Part shown: piece after piece, positions 8,559 to 16,322 of the stretch
Layout of the letters: every line of letters starts with the position of its first letter
Numbering within the stretch: position 1 is the stretch's first letter
Origin: Bordetella genomosp. 12
GTDB taxonomy: Bacteria > Pseudomonadota > Gammaproteobacteria > Burkholderiales > Burkholderiaceae_B
Assembly: GCF_002261355.1 (NCBI RefSeq)
Contig: NZ_NEVU01000002.1
Location: forward strand, 434,001-498,000
DNA: 64,000 nt
Direction: 5' to 3'
Made by a program: the position numbers and the translations under genes
Notes under the pieces: generated by a model
Seen by the model: only the letters and a program-made list of their open reading frames with translations
Database searches by the model: none
What the model was told of the DNA's origin: nothing

Positions 8559-9361
8559 AGGGGCCGAACAAGGCATTGCGTAATACGGCGCTGGGGGTGG
8601 GGTATTTGTTTCTCTACGCCCCCATCCTGAGCTTGATGGTGTTTTCCTTCAATGACTCGCCGGTCGTCACCTCGTGGACGGGGTTTTCCTTCCGGTGGTA
8701 TGGCTCCTTGTTCAACGACGAGGCGCTGCTGAGGGCTGCCTGGCTGTCGTTCAAGATCGCCACGCTGACGGCCACCGCGGCCACCATCATCGGCACCTGG
8801 GCGGGCTATGTCCTGGCGCGCATGGGGCGGTTCAAGGGCTTCGGCTTGTATGTGGGCATGCTCAGCGCGCCGCTGGTCATCCCGGAGGTCGTGCTGGGGA
8901 TTTCGTTGTTGCTCATGTTCGTGGAAATGCGCGGCACGCTGGGGTGGCCCGAGCAGAACGGCATGTTCACCATCTGGGTGGGGCATGTGACGCTGTGCAT
9001 GGCTTTCGTGGCCGTGGTCATCCAGTCGCGCATCCGCGACATGGATCGCTCGCTCGAAGAAGCTGCGCTCGACCTGGGCGCCACGCCCATCCGGGTGTTC
9101 TTCTCGATCACGCTGCCCCTGATCGCGCCGGCGCTGGCCTCGGCCTGGTTGCTGTCCTTCACGCTGTCGCTGGACGATGTCGTGATCGCTTCCTTTCTGT
9201 CCGGGCCGGGCTACTCCACGCTGCCGATGGAAGTGTTTTCGCGCGTGCGCCTGGGCCTCAAGCCCGAGGTCAACGCGCTGGCCACGCTCTTCATCCTCGC
9301 CGTGGGCACCTGCGTGATCATTGCCAACCGTATGCAAGCCCGCCGGGAGATACCGACATGA
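8555..9361 (+). CDS. potI: Polyamine ABC transporter permease
   Basis: A 268-residue permease of the PotC/PotI type. The N-terminal helix YLFLYAPILSLMVFSFNDS is diagnostic. The EAA loop EEAALDLGATPIRVFFSITL begins near residue 168, and LSLDDVVIASFLSGPG is a family landmark. It pairs with PotH in the inner membrane. The ATG at 8555 overlaps the potH stop, and its own TGA overlaps the ATG of the small ArsC/Spx-like gene. That gene is therefore probably read on the same transcript, although it has no obvious tie to transport. Confidence 0.93.
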   Translation: MKGPNKALRNTALGVGYLFLYAPILSLMVFSFNDSPVVTSWTGFSFRWYGSLFNDEALLRAAWLSFKIATLTATAATIIGTWAGYVLARMGRFKGFGLYVGMLSAPLVIPEVVLGISLLLMFVEMRGTLGWPEQNGMFTIWVGHVTLCMAFVAVVIQSRIRDMDRSLEEAALDLGATPIRVFFSITLPLIAPALASAWLLSFTLSLDDVVIASFLSGPGYSTLPMEVFSRVRLGLKPEVNALATLFILAVGTCVIIANRMQARREIPT

Positions 9362-9711
9362 CCACCACCCTTTATGGCCTGAGCAAATGCAGTACCTGCG
9401 TCAAGGCGCGCGCCTGGCTCGATGAGCATGGCGTCAAGCACGAGTTCATCGATTATCGCGACCATCCCGTGCCCGCCGCCACGCTCAAGACCTGGGCCGA
9501 GCAGCTCGGTGGCTGGGAAAAGCTCGTGAACCGCAGCTCCATGACCTGGCGCGCGCTGACCGACGAGCAGAAGGCCGCGGCCACGCCGGCGCAATGGACT
9601 AAGCTGATCGCACAGTACCCGGCGCTGGTGCGGCGCCCCGTCACGGTGACCGCGGACGGCGAGATCAGCGTCGGCTTCTCCGAAAAGCGGTACGCCGAAC
9701 GTTTTGCCTGA
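9358..9711 (+). CDS. ArsC/Spx-family thioredoxin-fold protein (YffB-like)
   Basis: A 117-residue small protein of the ArsC/Spx superfamily. It opens with a beta strand and a C-S-T-C pair (Cys11, Cys14) at the start of helix 1. It continues with EFIDYRDHPV and ends with RRPVTV. The spacing and the NRSSMTWRAL segment fit the YffB/MgsR branch rather than a classical arsenate reductase. It is cytoplasmic and may act as a glutathione-dependent reductase or a stress factor; no substrate is shown. It overlaps potI by 4 nt and is followed 1 nt later by the glycosylase gene, so it is probably co-transcribed with the polyamine operon. Confidence 0.85.
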   Translation: MTTTLYGLSKCSTCVKARAWLDEHGVKHEFIDYRDHPVPAATLKTWAEQLGGWEKLVNRSSMTWRALTDEQKAAATPAQWTKLIAQYPALVRRPVTVTADGEISVGFSEKRYAERFA

Positions 9712-9712
9712 T

Positions 9713-10420
9713 ATGACCGGGATGGGCGCCGGCCTGGCGCCCTTGCCCGATGGCTTCTTTGATCGTGACGCGTCGGCCCTGGCGCGCGGTTTGCTGGGCA
9801 AGATCATCCGGCGGCGCTGGGGATCCTTATGGCTGTCAGTGCGCATCATAGAAACCGAGGCCTATTACCTGGCCGACAAGGGCAGCCATGCGTCCCTGGG
9901 CTATACGCACAAGCGGCGGGCGTTGTTCATGGACGGCGGCACCCTCTACATGTATTACGCCCGTGGCGGCGATTCGCTGAATTTCAGTGCCCGGGGGCCG
10001 GGCAACGCCGTCCTCATCAAGTCGGGCTATCCGTGGCTGGACGCGGTCTCCGGCGAGGCCTCGCTGCATGCCATGCAGGCGCTCAATCCCGATGCCCGGG
10101 GCCAGCCGCGCGTGCGGGAGCGTTTGTGCGCCGGCCAGACCTTGCTGTGCCGTTCGCTGAGCCTGAAAGTGCCGCAATGGGATGCCCGGCGGTTCGATCC
10201 CGCCGAACTCTTCGTGCACGATGCCGGTCTGGCCGTGCCCACGATGCTGCGCACGACCCGTCTGGGCATCCCGGCCGGGCGTGACGAGCACTTGCCCTAT
10301 CGTTTTGTCGATCCGGCGTACGCCGCCTGCTGCACGCGTAACCCATTGCGGCGCGGGCAACAGGCCGGCCGGGATTATGACTGGATCGATGCGCGGGGCC
10401 GCGTGCTGCCCCCGGCGTGA
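9713..10420 (+). CDS. mpg: 3-methyladenine DNA glycosylase (AAG/MPG family)
   Basis: A 235-residue AAG-type base-excision glycosylase. The catalytic segment IIETEAY is at residues 45-51. DGGTLYMYYARGG and FSARGPGNAVLIKSG follow, and the C-terminal RTTRLGIPAGRDEHLPYRFVD is close to the usual RGPRIGI region. It removes alkylated purines from DNA. The ATG at 9713 starts 1 nt after the upstream stop; an in-frame TTG at 9704 is less likely. The stop is the last base before the stop codon of the convergent YrbL-like gene, so no intergenic space is left on that side. Confidence 0.9.
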   Translation: MTGMGAGLAPLPDGFFDRDASALARGLLGKIIRRRWGSLWLSVRIIETEAYYLADKGSHASLGYTHKRRALFMDGGTLYMYYARGGDSLNFSARGPGNAVLIKSGYPWLDAVSGEASLHAMQALNPDARGQPRVRERLCAGQTLLCRSLSLKVPQWDARRFDPAELFVHDAGLAVPTMLRTTRLGIPAGRDEHLPYRFVDPAYAACCTRNPLRRGQQAGRDYDWIDARGRVLPPA

Positions 10421-11119
10421 TCAGTCATCCAGCGGTGTCGGCAGTTTGGCCCGCATCTTGGCATACTTCTTCATGATGCGGCGGCGGTTCAGGCGCCGGC
10501 TCCAGGCCTGCACGGGGATGAGCGGCATCACGCCGAATCCGTCGACGAGATACAGGCCTTGCCGGCCCTCGGCGTTGTAACCCACGGCGACATTGGCCGC
10601 CGACAGGTCGTGCAGGACGACATGGGCGTCGGCCAGATTCTCGATCATCTCATCCAGCTGGCGGGCCAGGTGCCGGGTGTATCGGCCCTGGTTGACCAGA
10701 TCACGCAGCGTGGGCGCCATATTGCCTTGCGCGTCGCGTATTTTCTCGACCAGCAAGCCCAGGCCGAGGTTGGTCTGCGCAACGCCCAGCACGCGCGCCA
10801 GCGGCAGGCGCCACACGCCAGACGGCAGGGTGGTGCTGGTGACGTACTCGCTGAATTCGTTGAGATAGACGCGGTAGGCGCTTTCACGCTGAAATTGCTT
10901 ATACCAGCGCTTGAATGGCCGCTTGGCCAGATAAACCCCGCGCGCCTGCATGTCCATGACCTTGATCAGCAGACAGGTATCGTGCGGATGTTCGAAGACG
11001 TAGCGATCGCCACCCTGGGCCAGTAATGTGGCGTGGCTCAGATCGATGGGGCCGAAAATATCTTGAAAATGGGTGTCCGCGGCCCGCGGCACAGAGAGAT
11101 TTTGCGGTATGAGCAGCAT
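10421..11119 (-). CDS. YrbL-family protein (PhoP-regulated network kinase-like)
   Basis: A 232-residue protein resembling E. coli YrbL, a kinase-fold protein without a firm biochemical role. The N-terminal half has GGDRYVFEHPHDTCLLIKV, with a lysine in the place of the kinase beta-3 lysine. The C-terminal half has VVLHDLSAANVAVG, aligning with a catalytic-loop-like segment, and then YLVDGFGVMPLIP and the basic NRRRIMKKYAKM. In enterics yrbL is controlled by PhoP; no PhoP box is clear here. The ATG at 11119 is preferred over the in-frame GTG at 11131. The gene abuts the convergent glycosylase gene with no gap. Confidence 0.75.
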   Translation of the reverse strand: MLLIPQNLSVPRAADTHFQDIFGPIDLSHATLLAQGGDRYVFEHPHDTCLLIKVMDMQARGVYLAKRPFKRWYKQFQRESAYRVYLNEFSEYVTSTTLPSGVWRLPLARVLGVAQTNLGLGLLVEKIRDAQGNMAPTLRDLVNQGRYTRHLARQLDEMIENLADAHVVLHDLSAANVAVGYNAEGRQGLYLVDGFGVMPLIPVQAWSRRLNRRRIMKKYAKMRAKLPTPLDD

Positions 11120-11131
11120 GCAGCGAGGCAC

Positions 11132-11325
11132 TGGGAGGCGTGCCCATCTAGTATCTTTGTCTGATCTTAGCCCTATGCAGCTTAAGGAAAGTTGACAATT
11201 TACTTAATGAGTTTCTGTGTGTTTCAAAAATAGGTAAATAAGAATTTATATCGTATTTATTCCGCCGCTTTACCGCTTATATTGCGACCCTGTTTTTATA
11301 ATGCATTTTTCCTGAGAGAAAACTC
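11132..11325. promoter_or_regulatory. AT-rich divergent promoter region between yrbL-like gene and rmuC
   Basis: This stretch is strikingly AT-rich compared with the flanking genes. It holds a TTGACA at 11192-11197 without a good -10 at the right distance. It also holds a perfect TATAAT at 11297-11302, 24 nt before the rmuC start, with only a weak -35. It probably carries promoters for both divergent genes. Confidence 0.4.
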
Positions 11326-12573
11326 GTGCCGTTGACGGAAATACTGTTGTGGATGGCGGCAGGCGCTGCCGCGCTGGCTGCGCTGCTGGCGCTTTGGCTC
11401 TGTTTGCGGCCGTCGGCCAGCCGCGCGCAGATCGACGGCTTGCACGAAGCCGTCGAGCGCCTCGAACGCGGTTTGCGCGCCGACCTGGCCGACACGCAGC
11501 GCGAGAGCCGCCGCGAATCGGCCGAGTCGCTGGCCCGTTTTGGCAGCCAGTTCGGCGAGCGCCTGCAGGGCCTGGTGGAAATCAATGACAGGCGGATGCT
11601 GGAGATCCGCAATACGGTCGATCAGCGCCTGCAAACCTTGCAGGCCGACAACGGGGCGCGCCTGGAAGAGATGCGCCGCACCGTGGATGAAAAACTGCAC
11701 GCCACCCTCGAACAACGTCTGGGCGAGTCCTTCCGGCTGGTCTCCGAGCGCCTCGAAGCCGTTCACAAGGGGCTGGGTGAAATGCAGACGCTGGCCGCCG
11801 GCGTGGGCGACCTCAAACGCGTGCTCACCAACGTCAAGTCGCGCGGCACGTGGGGCGAGGTGCAATTGGCCCGCCTCATCGAAGACAGCATGACGGCGGA
11901 ACAATACGCGCGCAATATCAAACCGGTGCCGGGCAGCGAGGCCATCGTCGAGTTCGCCATCCGGCTGCCGGGGGGCGAGACGGGCCCGGTCTGGCTGCCC
12001 ATCGACGCCAAGTTTCCCAAGGAAGAGTACGAGCGTCTGCAACTGGCGCAGGACGCGGCCGACCACGAGGCCGCGCGTCTGGCCGGCGCGGCCTTGGCGC
12101 GTGCCGTGGAGGCACAGGCGCGCCTGATCGCCGGCAAGTATGTCGCCCCGCCGCATACCACCGACTTCGCCATCATGTTTCTGCCCACCGAGGGCCTGTA
12201 TGCCGAGGTGCTGCGCCAGCCGGGCCTGGTGGACAAGCTGCAGGCACTACGCGTGAATATCGCCGGCCCCACCAACCTGGCCGCTTTGCTCAACAGCCTG
12301 CAAATGGGTTTTCGCACCCTGGCCATCGAGCGCCGTTCTTCGGAGGTCTGGCAGGTGTTGCGGGCAGTGAAAACCGAGTTCGGTAAGTTTGGCGAGTCGC
12401 TGGCCAGTGTCAAAAAATCCCTGGATACGGCGAGCAACAAGATCGGGCAGACCGAGACGCGCACCCGCGTGATGCTGCGTAACCTGAGCGCGGTCGAGGC
12501 GCTGCCGGGCGAGCAGGCCGATCGCCTGCTGGGCGGCGAACCCGATACACTGGACGCTGCCCCGGACCGCTAG
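11326..12573 (+). CDS. rmuC: DNA recombination protein RmuC
   Basis: A 415-residue protein with an N-terminal transmembrane helix (about residues 8-28) and a long coiled coil rich in Arg/Glu (about 35-140). The RmuC nuclease-like core follows, from GDLKRVLTNVKSRGTWGE near 160. AIRLPGGETGPVWLPIDAKF and PTEGLYAEVLRQPGLV are strong family markers. RmuC limits inversions and rearrangements at repeats; the catalytic mechanism is inferred from its PD-(D/E)XK-like fold. It starts with GTG at 11326. The acyl-CoA dehydrogenase gene follows 31 nt later on the same strand. Confidence 0.93.
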   Translation: MPLTEILLWMAAGAAALAALLALWLCLRPSASRAQIDGLHEAVERLERGLRADLADTQRESRRESAESLARFGSQFGERLQGLVEINDRRMLEIRNTVDQRLQTLQADNGARLEEMRRTVDEKLHATLEQRLGESFRLVSERLEAVHKGLGEMQTLAAGVGDLKRVLTNVKSRGTWGEVQLARLIEDSMTAEQYARNIKPVPGSEAIVEFAIRLPGGETGPVWLPIDAKFPKEEYERLQLAQDAADHEAARLAGAALARAVEAQARLIAGKYVAPPHTTDFAIMFLPTEGLYAEVLRQPGLVDKLQALRVNIAGPTNLAALLNSLQMGFRTLAIERRSSEVWQVLRAVKTEFGKFGESLASVKKSLDTASNKIGQTETRTRVMLRNLSAVEALPGEQADRLLGGEPDTLDAAPDR

Positions 12574-12604
12574 CGCCGCGTTCGTGGCGGTCACGGGAGA
12601 CAGC

Positions 12605-14233
12605 ATGCAACCCTTCGCCACGCATCAAGTCACGAATCAGGTCGGCCCGCTCGAAGACTATTCTTTGTACGATACCGATCCGGTGCTCCAGCAGGCCTTG
12701 CTGCGCGGCGCCGTGCCGGCGGCCGATCTGGCCGAGCAGGGCGCCTGGCTGGGGCGCGCCCAGACGGGGATGGCCGCCGTGCAGGCCAATCGCCATGAGC
12801 CGGTGCTGCAGGCCTACGACCCGGCCGGGCACCGCATCGACCACGTGGTGTTCCATCCCGCCTGGGATGCCCTCATGCGCGGCGCCTGGGTGCGCGGGCT
12901 GCACTGCCGGCCCTGGGCTCAGCCGGGCCCTGGCGCGCACCAGGGCCGCGCCGCGGGTTTTTATCTCCATGGTCAGGTCGAGTCGGGCACGCTTTGCCCC
13001 ATCACCATGACGCACGCCGCCATTCCCCTGCTGATGCGCGAGCCGCCCGGGGCGGTCGATTACTCCCGCGATTGGCTGCCGCGTTTGTTGGGCCGTGAAT
13101 ACGATGGTGCCGATGCCCCCTTGCCGGCCAAGCGCGGTGCCATGTTGGGCATGGGCCTGACGGAAAAGCAGGGTGGCTCCGATCTGCGGGCCATCACCAC
13201 ACAGGCGCGGCCCGTCGGGCGGCCGGGGCGCGGGCAGCCTTACACCCTGGTGGGCCATAAGTGGTTTTTCTCTGTGCCCCAGGCCGATGCGCATCTGGTC
13301 CTGGCCCGTTCGGATGAAGGTATCAGTTGCTTTTTCACGCCGCGCTGGATTCCGGAGGGTCCGCGCAACGCGATTCGCTTGCGCCGCCTCAAAGACAAGC
13401 TGGGCAATCGCAGCAACGCCAGTGCGGAAGTCGAGTTCGAGCAGGCGTGGGCCGTGATGCTGGGCGAGCCAGGCAAAGGTTTGGCGGTATTGCTCGAGAT
13501 GGCGGCCACCACGCGCTTGGACTGCGTGCTGGGCAGCGCGGCGCTGTTGCGGCAGGCTTTGGCCCAGGCATTGCACCATGCCCGGCACCGCCAGGCTTTC
13601 GGTCAGCGGCTGCTGGAGCAAGCGGTCATGCGTGCCGTGCTGGCCGATCTCGCGCTGGAAAGCGAGGCAGCCTTGCTGCTGGGAATGCGTCTGGCCGAGG
13701 CCATGGACGCCGACGAGAGGCTCTGGCTGCGGGTGGTCACGCCCGCGGCCAAATTATGGGTCTGCAAACGGGCCATCACGGCGGTGGGCGAAGCCATGGA
13801 AGTGCTGGGCGGCAACGGTTATGTGGAGGAGGGGCCGCTGGCCCGGCTCTACCGCGAAGCCCCGGTGAACTCGATTTGGGAGGGATCGGGCAATGTCATG
13901 GCCCTGGATGTGCTGCGCGCGCTGAGCCGCGAATCCGGCGCGCTGGACGTGCTGCGTGCGGATCTGTCGCTGGCGCGTGGCCTGGACGGCCGCTACGATC
14001 AGGCGCTCGACGCCTGGCTGGCGCAGGCCGTTGAGCCCGCAGCGGCGCAGGCGCGGGCGCTCGCGGCCGGCCTGGCGCGCCTCGTGCAGGCCGCGCTGAT
14101 GCTGCGCCACGCGCCGCCGCTGGTGGGACGGGCCTTCGTGGCCACGCGTTTTGACGCCGGCTTGTATGGCGAAGGGCTGGCCGAGCCCGCCATTGCCGCC
14201 ATTCTCGCGCGGGCCTGGCCGGGTATCTGCTAA
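12605..14233 (+). CDS. Acyl-CoA dehydrogenase family protein, AidB type
   Basis: A 542-residue flavoprotein of AidB length (E. coli 541). The N-terminal [19 protein letters not shown] and [17 protein letters not shown] are AidB landmarks. [18 protein letters not shown] is the FAD-binding acyl-CoA dehydrogenase segment, and [33 protein letters not shown] is the conserved C-terminal part (positions about 400-432). In E. coli, AidB belongs to the adaptive response to alkylation and binds DNA; a metabolic role is also possible. The ATG at 12605 follows a GGGAGA site. The nearby mpg and rmuC genes give a loose DNA-damage context. Confidence 0.88.
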   Translation: MQPFATHQVTNQVGPLEDYSLYDTDPVLQQALLRGAVPAADLAEQGAWLGRAQTGMAAVQANRHEPVLQAYDPAGHRIDHVVFHPAWDALMRGAWVRGLHCRPWAQPGPGAHQGRAAGFYLHGQVESGTLCPITMTHAAIPLLMREPPGAVDYSRDWLPRLLGREYDGADAPLPAKRGAMLGMGLTEKQGGSDLRAITTQARPVGRPGRGQPYTLVGHKWFFSVPQADAHLVLARSDEGISCFFTPRWIPEGPRNAIRLRRLKDKLGNRSNASAEVEFEQAWAVMLGEPGKGLAVLLEMAATTRLDCVLGSAALLRQALAQALHHARHRQAFGQRLLEQAVMRAVLADLALESEAALLLGMRLAEAMDADERLWLRVVTPAAKLWVCKRAITAVGEAMEVLGGNGYVEEGPLARLYREAPVNSIWEGSGNVMALDVLRALSRESGALDVLRADLSLARGLDGRYDQALDAWLAQAVEPAAAQARALAAGLARLVQAALMLRHAPPLVGRAFVATRFDAGLYGEGLAEPAIAAILARAWPGIC

Positions 14234-14279
14234 ATTTCCGTCTGCATCTTCCATCCTGGCGCTGCGCGCCCGCCTCATC

Positions 14280-14954
14280 ATGCTTACTCAGCAACAACTC
14301 AAGCAACAAGCCGCCGACGCGGCACTCGAATTCGTCGAACAAGTCGCCGCACCCGATGTCGTGATCGGCGTGGGCACCGGCTCGACCGCCGATCTCTTCA
14401 TCGATGGCCTGGCGCGCTTTGCCGGGCGTATCCGCGGCACGGTCGCCAGTTCCGAACGCAGCGCGCAACGTCTGGCCAGCCACGGCTTGACGGTGCTGGA
14501 TCTGAACGACGTCGAATCCATGCCGCTGTACATCGACGGCGCTGACGAAATCGACGCCAATCTGCACATGATCAAAGGCGGCGGCGGCGCGCTGACCCGC
14601 GAGAAGATCGTCGCCTCGGTGGCCGAGCGGTTCATCTGCATTGCCGACGAGTCAAAACTGGTCGAGCGCATGGGCGCTTTCGCGCTGCCCATCGAAGTCA
14701 TTCCCATGGCGCGCGAAGCCGTGGCCCGCCGTTTGGCCGCATTGGGCGGCCAGCCCCGCCTGCGCGAGGGCTTCATCACGGACAACGGCAACATCATTCT
14801 GGATATCGCCGGCTTGAGCATCACCGATGCCGCTGGGCTGGAAGCCCGCGTCAACAATATGCCGGGCGTGGTCACCTGCGGCTTGTTCGCCTTGCCGGGC
14901 GCCGACGTGGCGCTGCTGGCCACGCAGAACGGTATCCGTCGCCTGACACGCTGA
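14280..14954 (+). CDS. rpiA: Ribose-5-phosphate isomerase A
   Basis: A 224-residue RpiA of standard length. [15 protein letters not shown] (about residues 24-38) binds the phosphate. YIDGADEID (about 82-90) holds the catalytic aspartates, and [16 protein letters not shown] (about 95-110) the lysine and glutamate of the active site. It interconverts ribose-5-phosphate and ribulose-5-phosphate in the non-oxidative pentose phosphate pathway. The ATG at 14280 is preceded by a weak ribosome site. A GC hairpin follows its stop and separates it from phoU. Confidence 0.96.
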   Translation: MLTQQQLKQQAADAALEFVEQVAAPDVVIGVGTGSTADLFIDGLARFAGRIRGTVASSERSAQRLASHGLTVLDLNDVESMPLYIDGADEIDANLHMIKGGGGALTREKIVASVAERFICIADESKLVERMGAFALPIEVIPMAREAVARRLAALGGQPRLREGFITDNGNIILDIAGLSITDAAGLEARVNNMPGVVTCGLFALPGADVALLATQNGIRRLTR

Positions 14955-14960
14955 TCGCGG

Positions 14961-14994
14961 ATGCCGCCGTCTTGCCCTGGTGGGGCGGCGGCAT
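14961..14994 (+). terminator. GC-rich hairpin after rpiA
   Basis: Perfect 9-bp arms ATGCCGCCG and CGGCGGCAT flank a 16-base loop that starts six bases after the rpiA stop. There is no T-run, so it may be a weak terminator or an mRNA-stabilising hairpin. Confidence 0.45.
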
Positions 14995-15002
14995 TCATAA
15001 TC

Positions 15003-15020
15003 CTGTCACACTCGGGTCAT
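15003..15020 (+). promoter_or_regulatory. Candidate Pho box upstream of phoU
   Basis: CTGTCAC and GGGTCAT start exactly 11 nt apart, the period of the PhoB-binding direct repeats (consensus CTGTCAT). They lie 86 nt before the phoU start. The second repeat deviates at its first two bases, so this is a plausible but unproven PhoB site. Confidence 0.4.
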
Positions 15021-15105
15021 AACCTTGCGGGTCGGCAGGTCCCCCGCGTCATTCGATCGCTCAAAGGGGGGCGTAGCCATGAGACCACAATCGCAGGGAG
15101 TCCGG

Positions 15106-15855
15106 ATGACGGAGCACACCAACAAACAGTTCGACGCCGACCTGGGCGCCGTCCGTTCGCAGTTTCTGCAAATGGGCGGAGTGGTCGAGGCCATGATCCA
15201 CGAGGCGATCGAAGCCTTGGCGACCGGGGATATGGGCCTGGTCGAGAAAGTCCGCGAGCGCGAAAAAGAAGTCAATCGCCACGAAGTGGACATCGACGAG
15301 CGCATCAGCCTGATCCTGGCCCGGCATCAGCCGACGGCTATCGATCTGCGCACGTTGCTGGCGGTATCCAAGATGCTCACCGACATGGAGCGTTCTGGCG
15401 ACGAGGCCGAAAAGATCGCCACCGCGGTGCGGCGCATGTATGACGCCTCGCAGCAACAGATCCCGCTGATCGAACTGCGCCACATGTCCGTCAATGTCGG
15501 CAATATGCTGCGTCAGTCGCTGGACGCGTTCGCGCGGCTCGATCCCATTCTGGCCGCGCAGGTCGTGCGCAACGACAAGGAAGTCGACAAGGAATGGAAG
15601 GCCGCGCTGCGCAATCTCATCACTTACATGATGGAAGATCCGCGCACCATTTCGCGCGCGATCGACATGGTGTTCATTGCGCGCGCGCTCGAGCGCATCG
15701 GCGACCATGCCAAAAACATGGCCGAACGCGTCATTTACATGGTCAAGGGCGCTGATGTCCGCCACACCGGTGTCAAGAATACCGAGCGGCTGGCGCGGGG
15801 CGAAGAGGCGGAACCCAAGTCCGCCGAGTCGACCGACGAGCACCAGGCCGGCTAA
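15106..15855 (+). CDS. phoU: Phosphate-specific transport regulator PhoU
   Basis: A 249-residue all-helical protein with two PhoU repeats. Each carries a metal-binding E/D-rich motif: REREKEVNRHEVDIDE in the first and RNDKEVDKEW in the second, with RALERIGDHAKNMAERVIYM near the end. PhoU links the PstSCAB transporter to the PhoR kinase and represses the Pho regulon when phosphate is ample. No pst or phoBR gene is adjacent, so the gene stands apart from its usual operon. The ATG at 15106 is placed after a GGGAG site. A rho-independent terminator follows the stop. Confidence 0.93.
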   Translation: MTEHTNKQFDADLGAVRSQFLQMGGVVEAMIHEAIEALATGDMGLVEKVREREKEVNRHEVDIDERISLILARHQPTAIDLRTLLAVSKMLTDMERSGDEAEKIATAVRRMYDASQQQIPLIELRHMSVNVGNMLRQSLDAFARLDPILAAQVVRNDKEVDKEWKAALRNLITYMMEDPRTISRAIDMVFIARALERIGDHAKNMAERVIYMVKGADVRHTGVKNTERLARGEEAEPKSAESTDEHQAG

Positions 15856-15887
15856 GGGCTAAGCAAGTCTTGCCGTCTGCATAGCCA

Positions 15888-15913
15888 AAGCCCGGCTCAA
15901 GGCCGGGCTTTTT
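15888..15913 (+). terminator. Rho-independent terminator after phoU
   Basis: AAGCCCGGC and GCCGGGCTT (9 bp) around a five-base loop are followed by further T. It lies 33 nt after the phoU stop and 38 nt before the end of the convergent yggX, and could serve both strands. Confidence 0.85.
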
Positions 15914-15950
15914 CCTGGGCCGCTTGGGCCGAGGTCCTTCAGGCGGGGCT

Positions 15951-16223
15951 TTACGCCGAGGGCGGCACGTAGCCCTGGGCTTCGACGGTGCCGTCTTCGA
16001 ACAGGAAGCGCTCCATCTGCTGCTGCAGATACTTGCGCGCCCGCGCGTCAGCCAGGTTCAGGCGGTTTTCGTTGACCAGGCGGGTTTGGACCTGCTTCCA
16101 CTCTTCCCAGGCTTCCTTGGAAATTTCGCGCCAGATGCGTGCACCCAGCTCGCCCGGATAGGGCGGAAAATCCAGGCCTTCGGTGTCGCGCTTGAGTTTT
16201 ACACAGTGGATGGTACGGGCCAT
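15951..16223 (-). CDS. yggX: Oxidative damage protection / Fe-trafficking protein YggX
   Basis: A 90-residue protein matching YggX (91 residues in E. coli). The opening [10 protein letters not shown] holds the single conserved cysteine (Cys7). [16 protein letters not shown] and the C-terminal helix [19 protein letters not shown] follow. It protects Fe-S clusters and may help move iron, acting in the cytoplasm. The ATG at 16223 is fixed by the conserved N-terminus. It lies downstream of argA on the same strand, with a 13-bp hairpin between them. Confidence 0.95.
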   Translation of the reverse strand: MARTIHCVKLKRDTEGLDFPPYPGELGARIWREISKEAWEEWKQVQTRLVNENRLNLADARARKYLQQQMERFLFEDGTVEAQGYVPPSA

Positions 16224-16284
16224 TTGTCTGCTGCCGGTGAGTTTCGAATGGCCCATTTTAACGGGCTTGGCGCCCGATACGGCA

Positions 16285-16317
16285 GCAATAGACCCTGCTG
16301 CATACAGGGTCTATTGC
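16285..16317 (-). terminator. 13-bp perfect hairpin between argA and yggX
   Basis: GCAATAGACCCTG and CAGGGTCTATTGC flank a 7-base loop, 6 nt beyond the argA stop. No T-run follows on the minus strand, so it may attenuate rather than fully terminate, or set a 3' end of argA mRNA. Confidence 0.5.
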
Positions 16318-16322
16318 CACGG

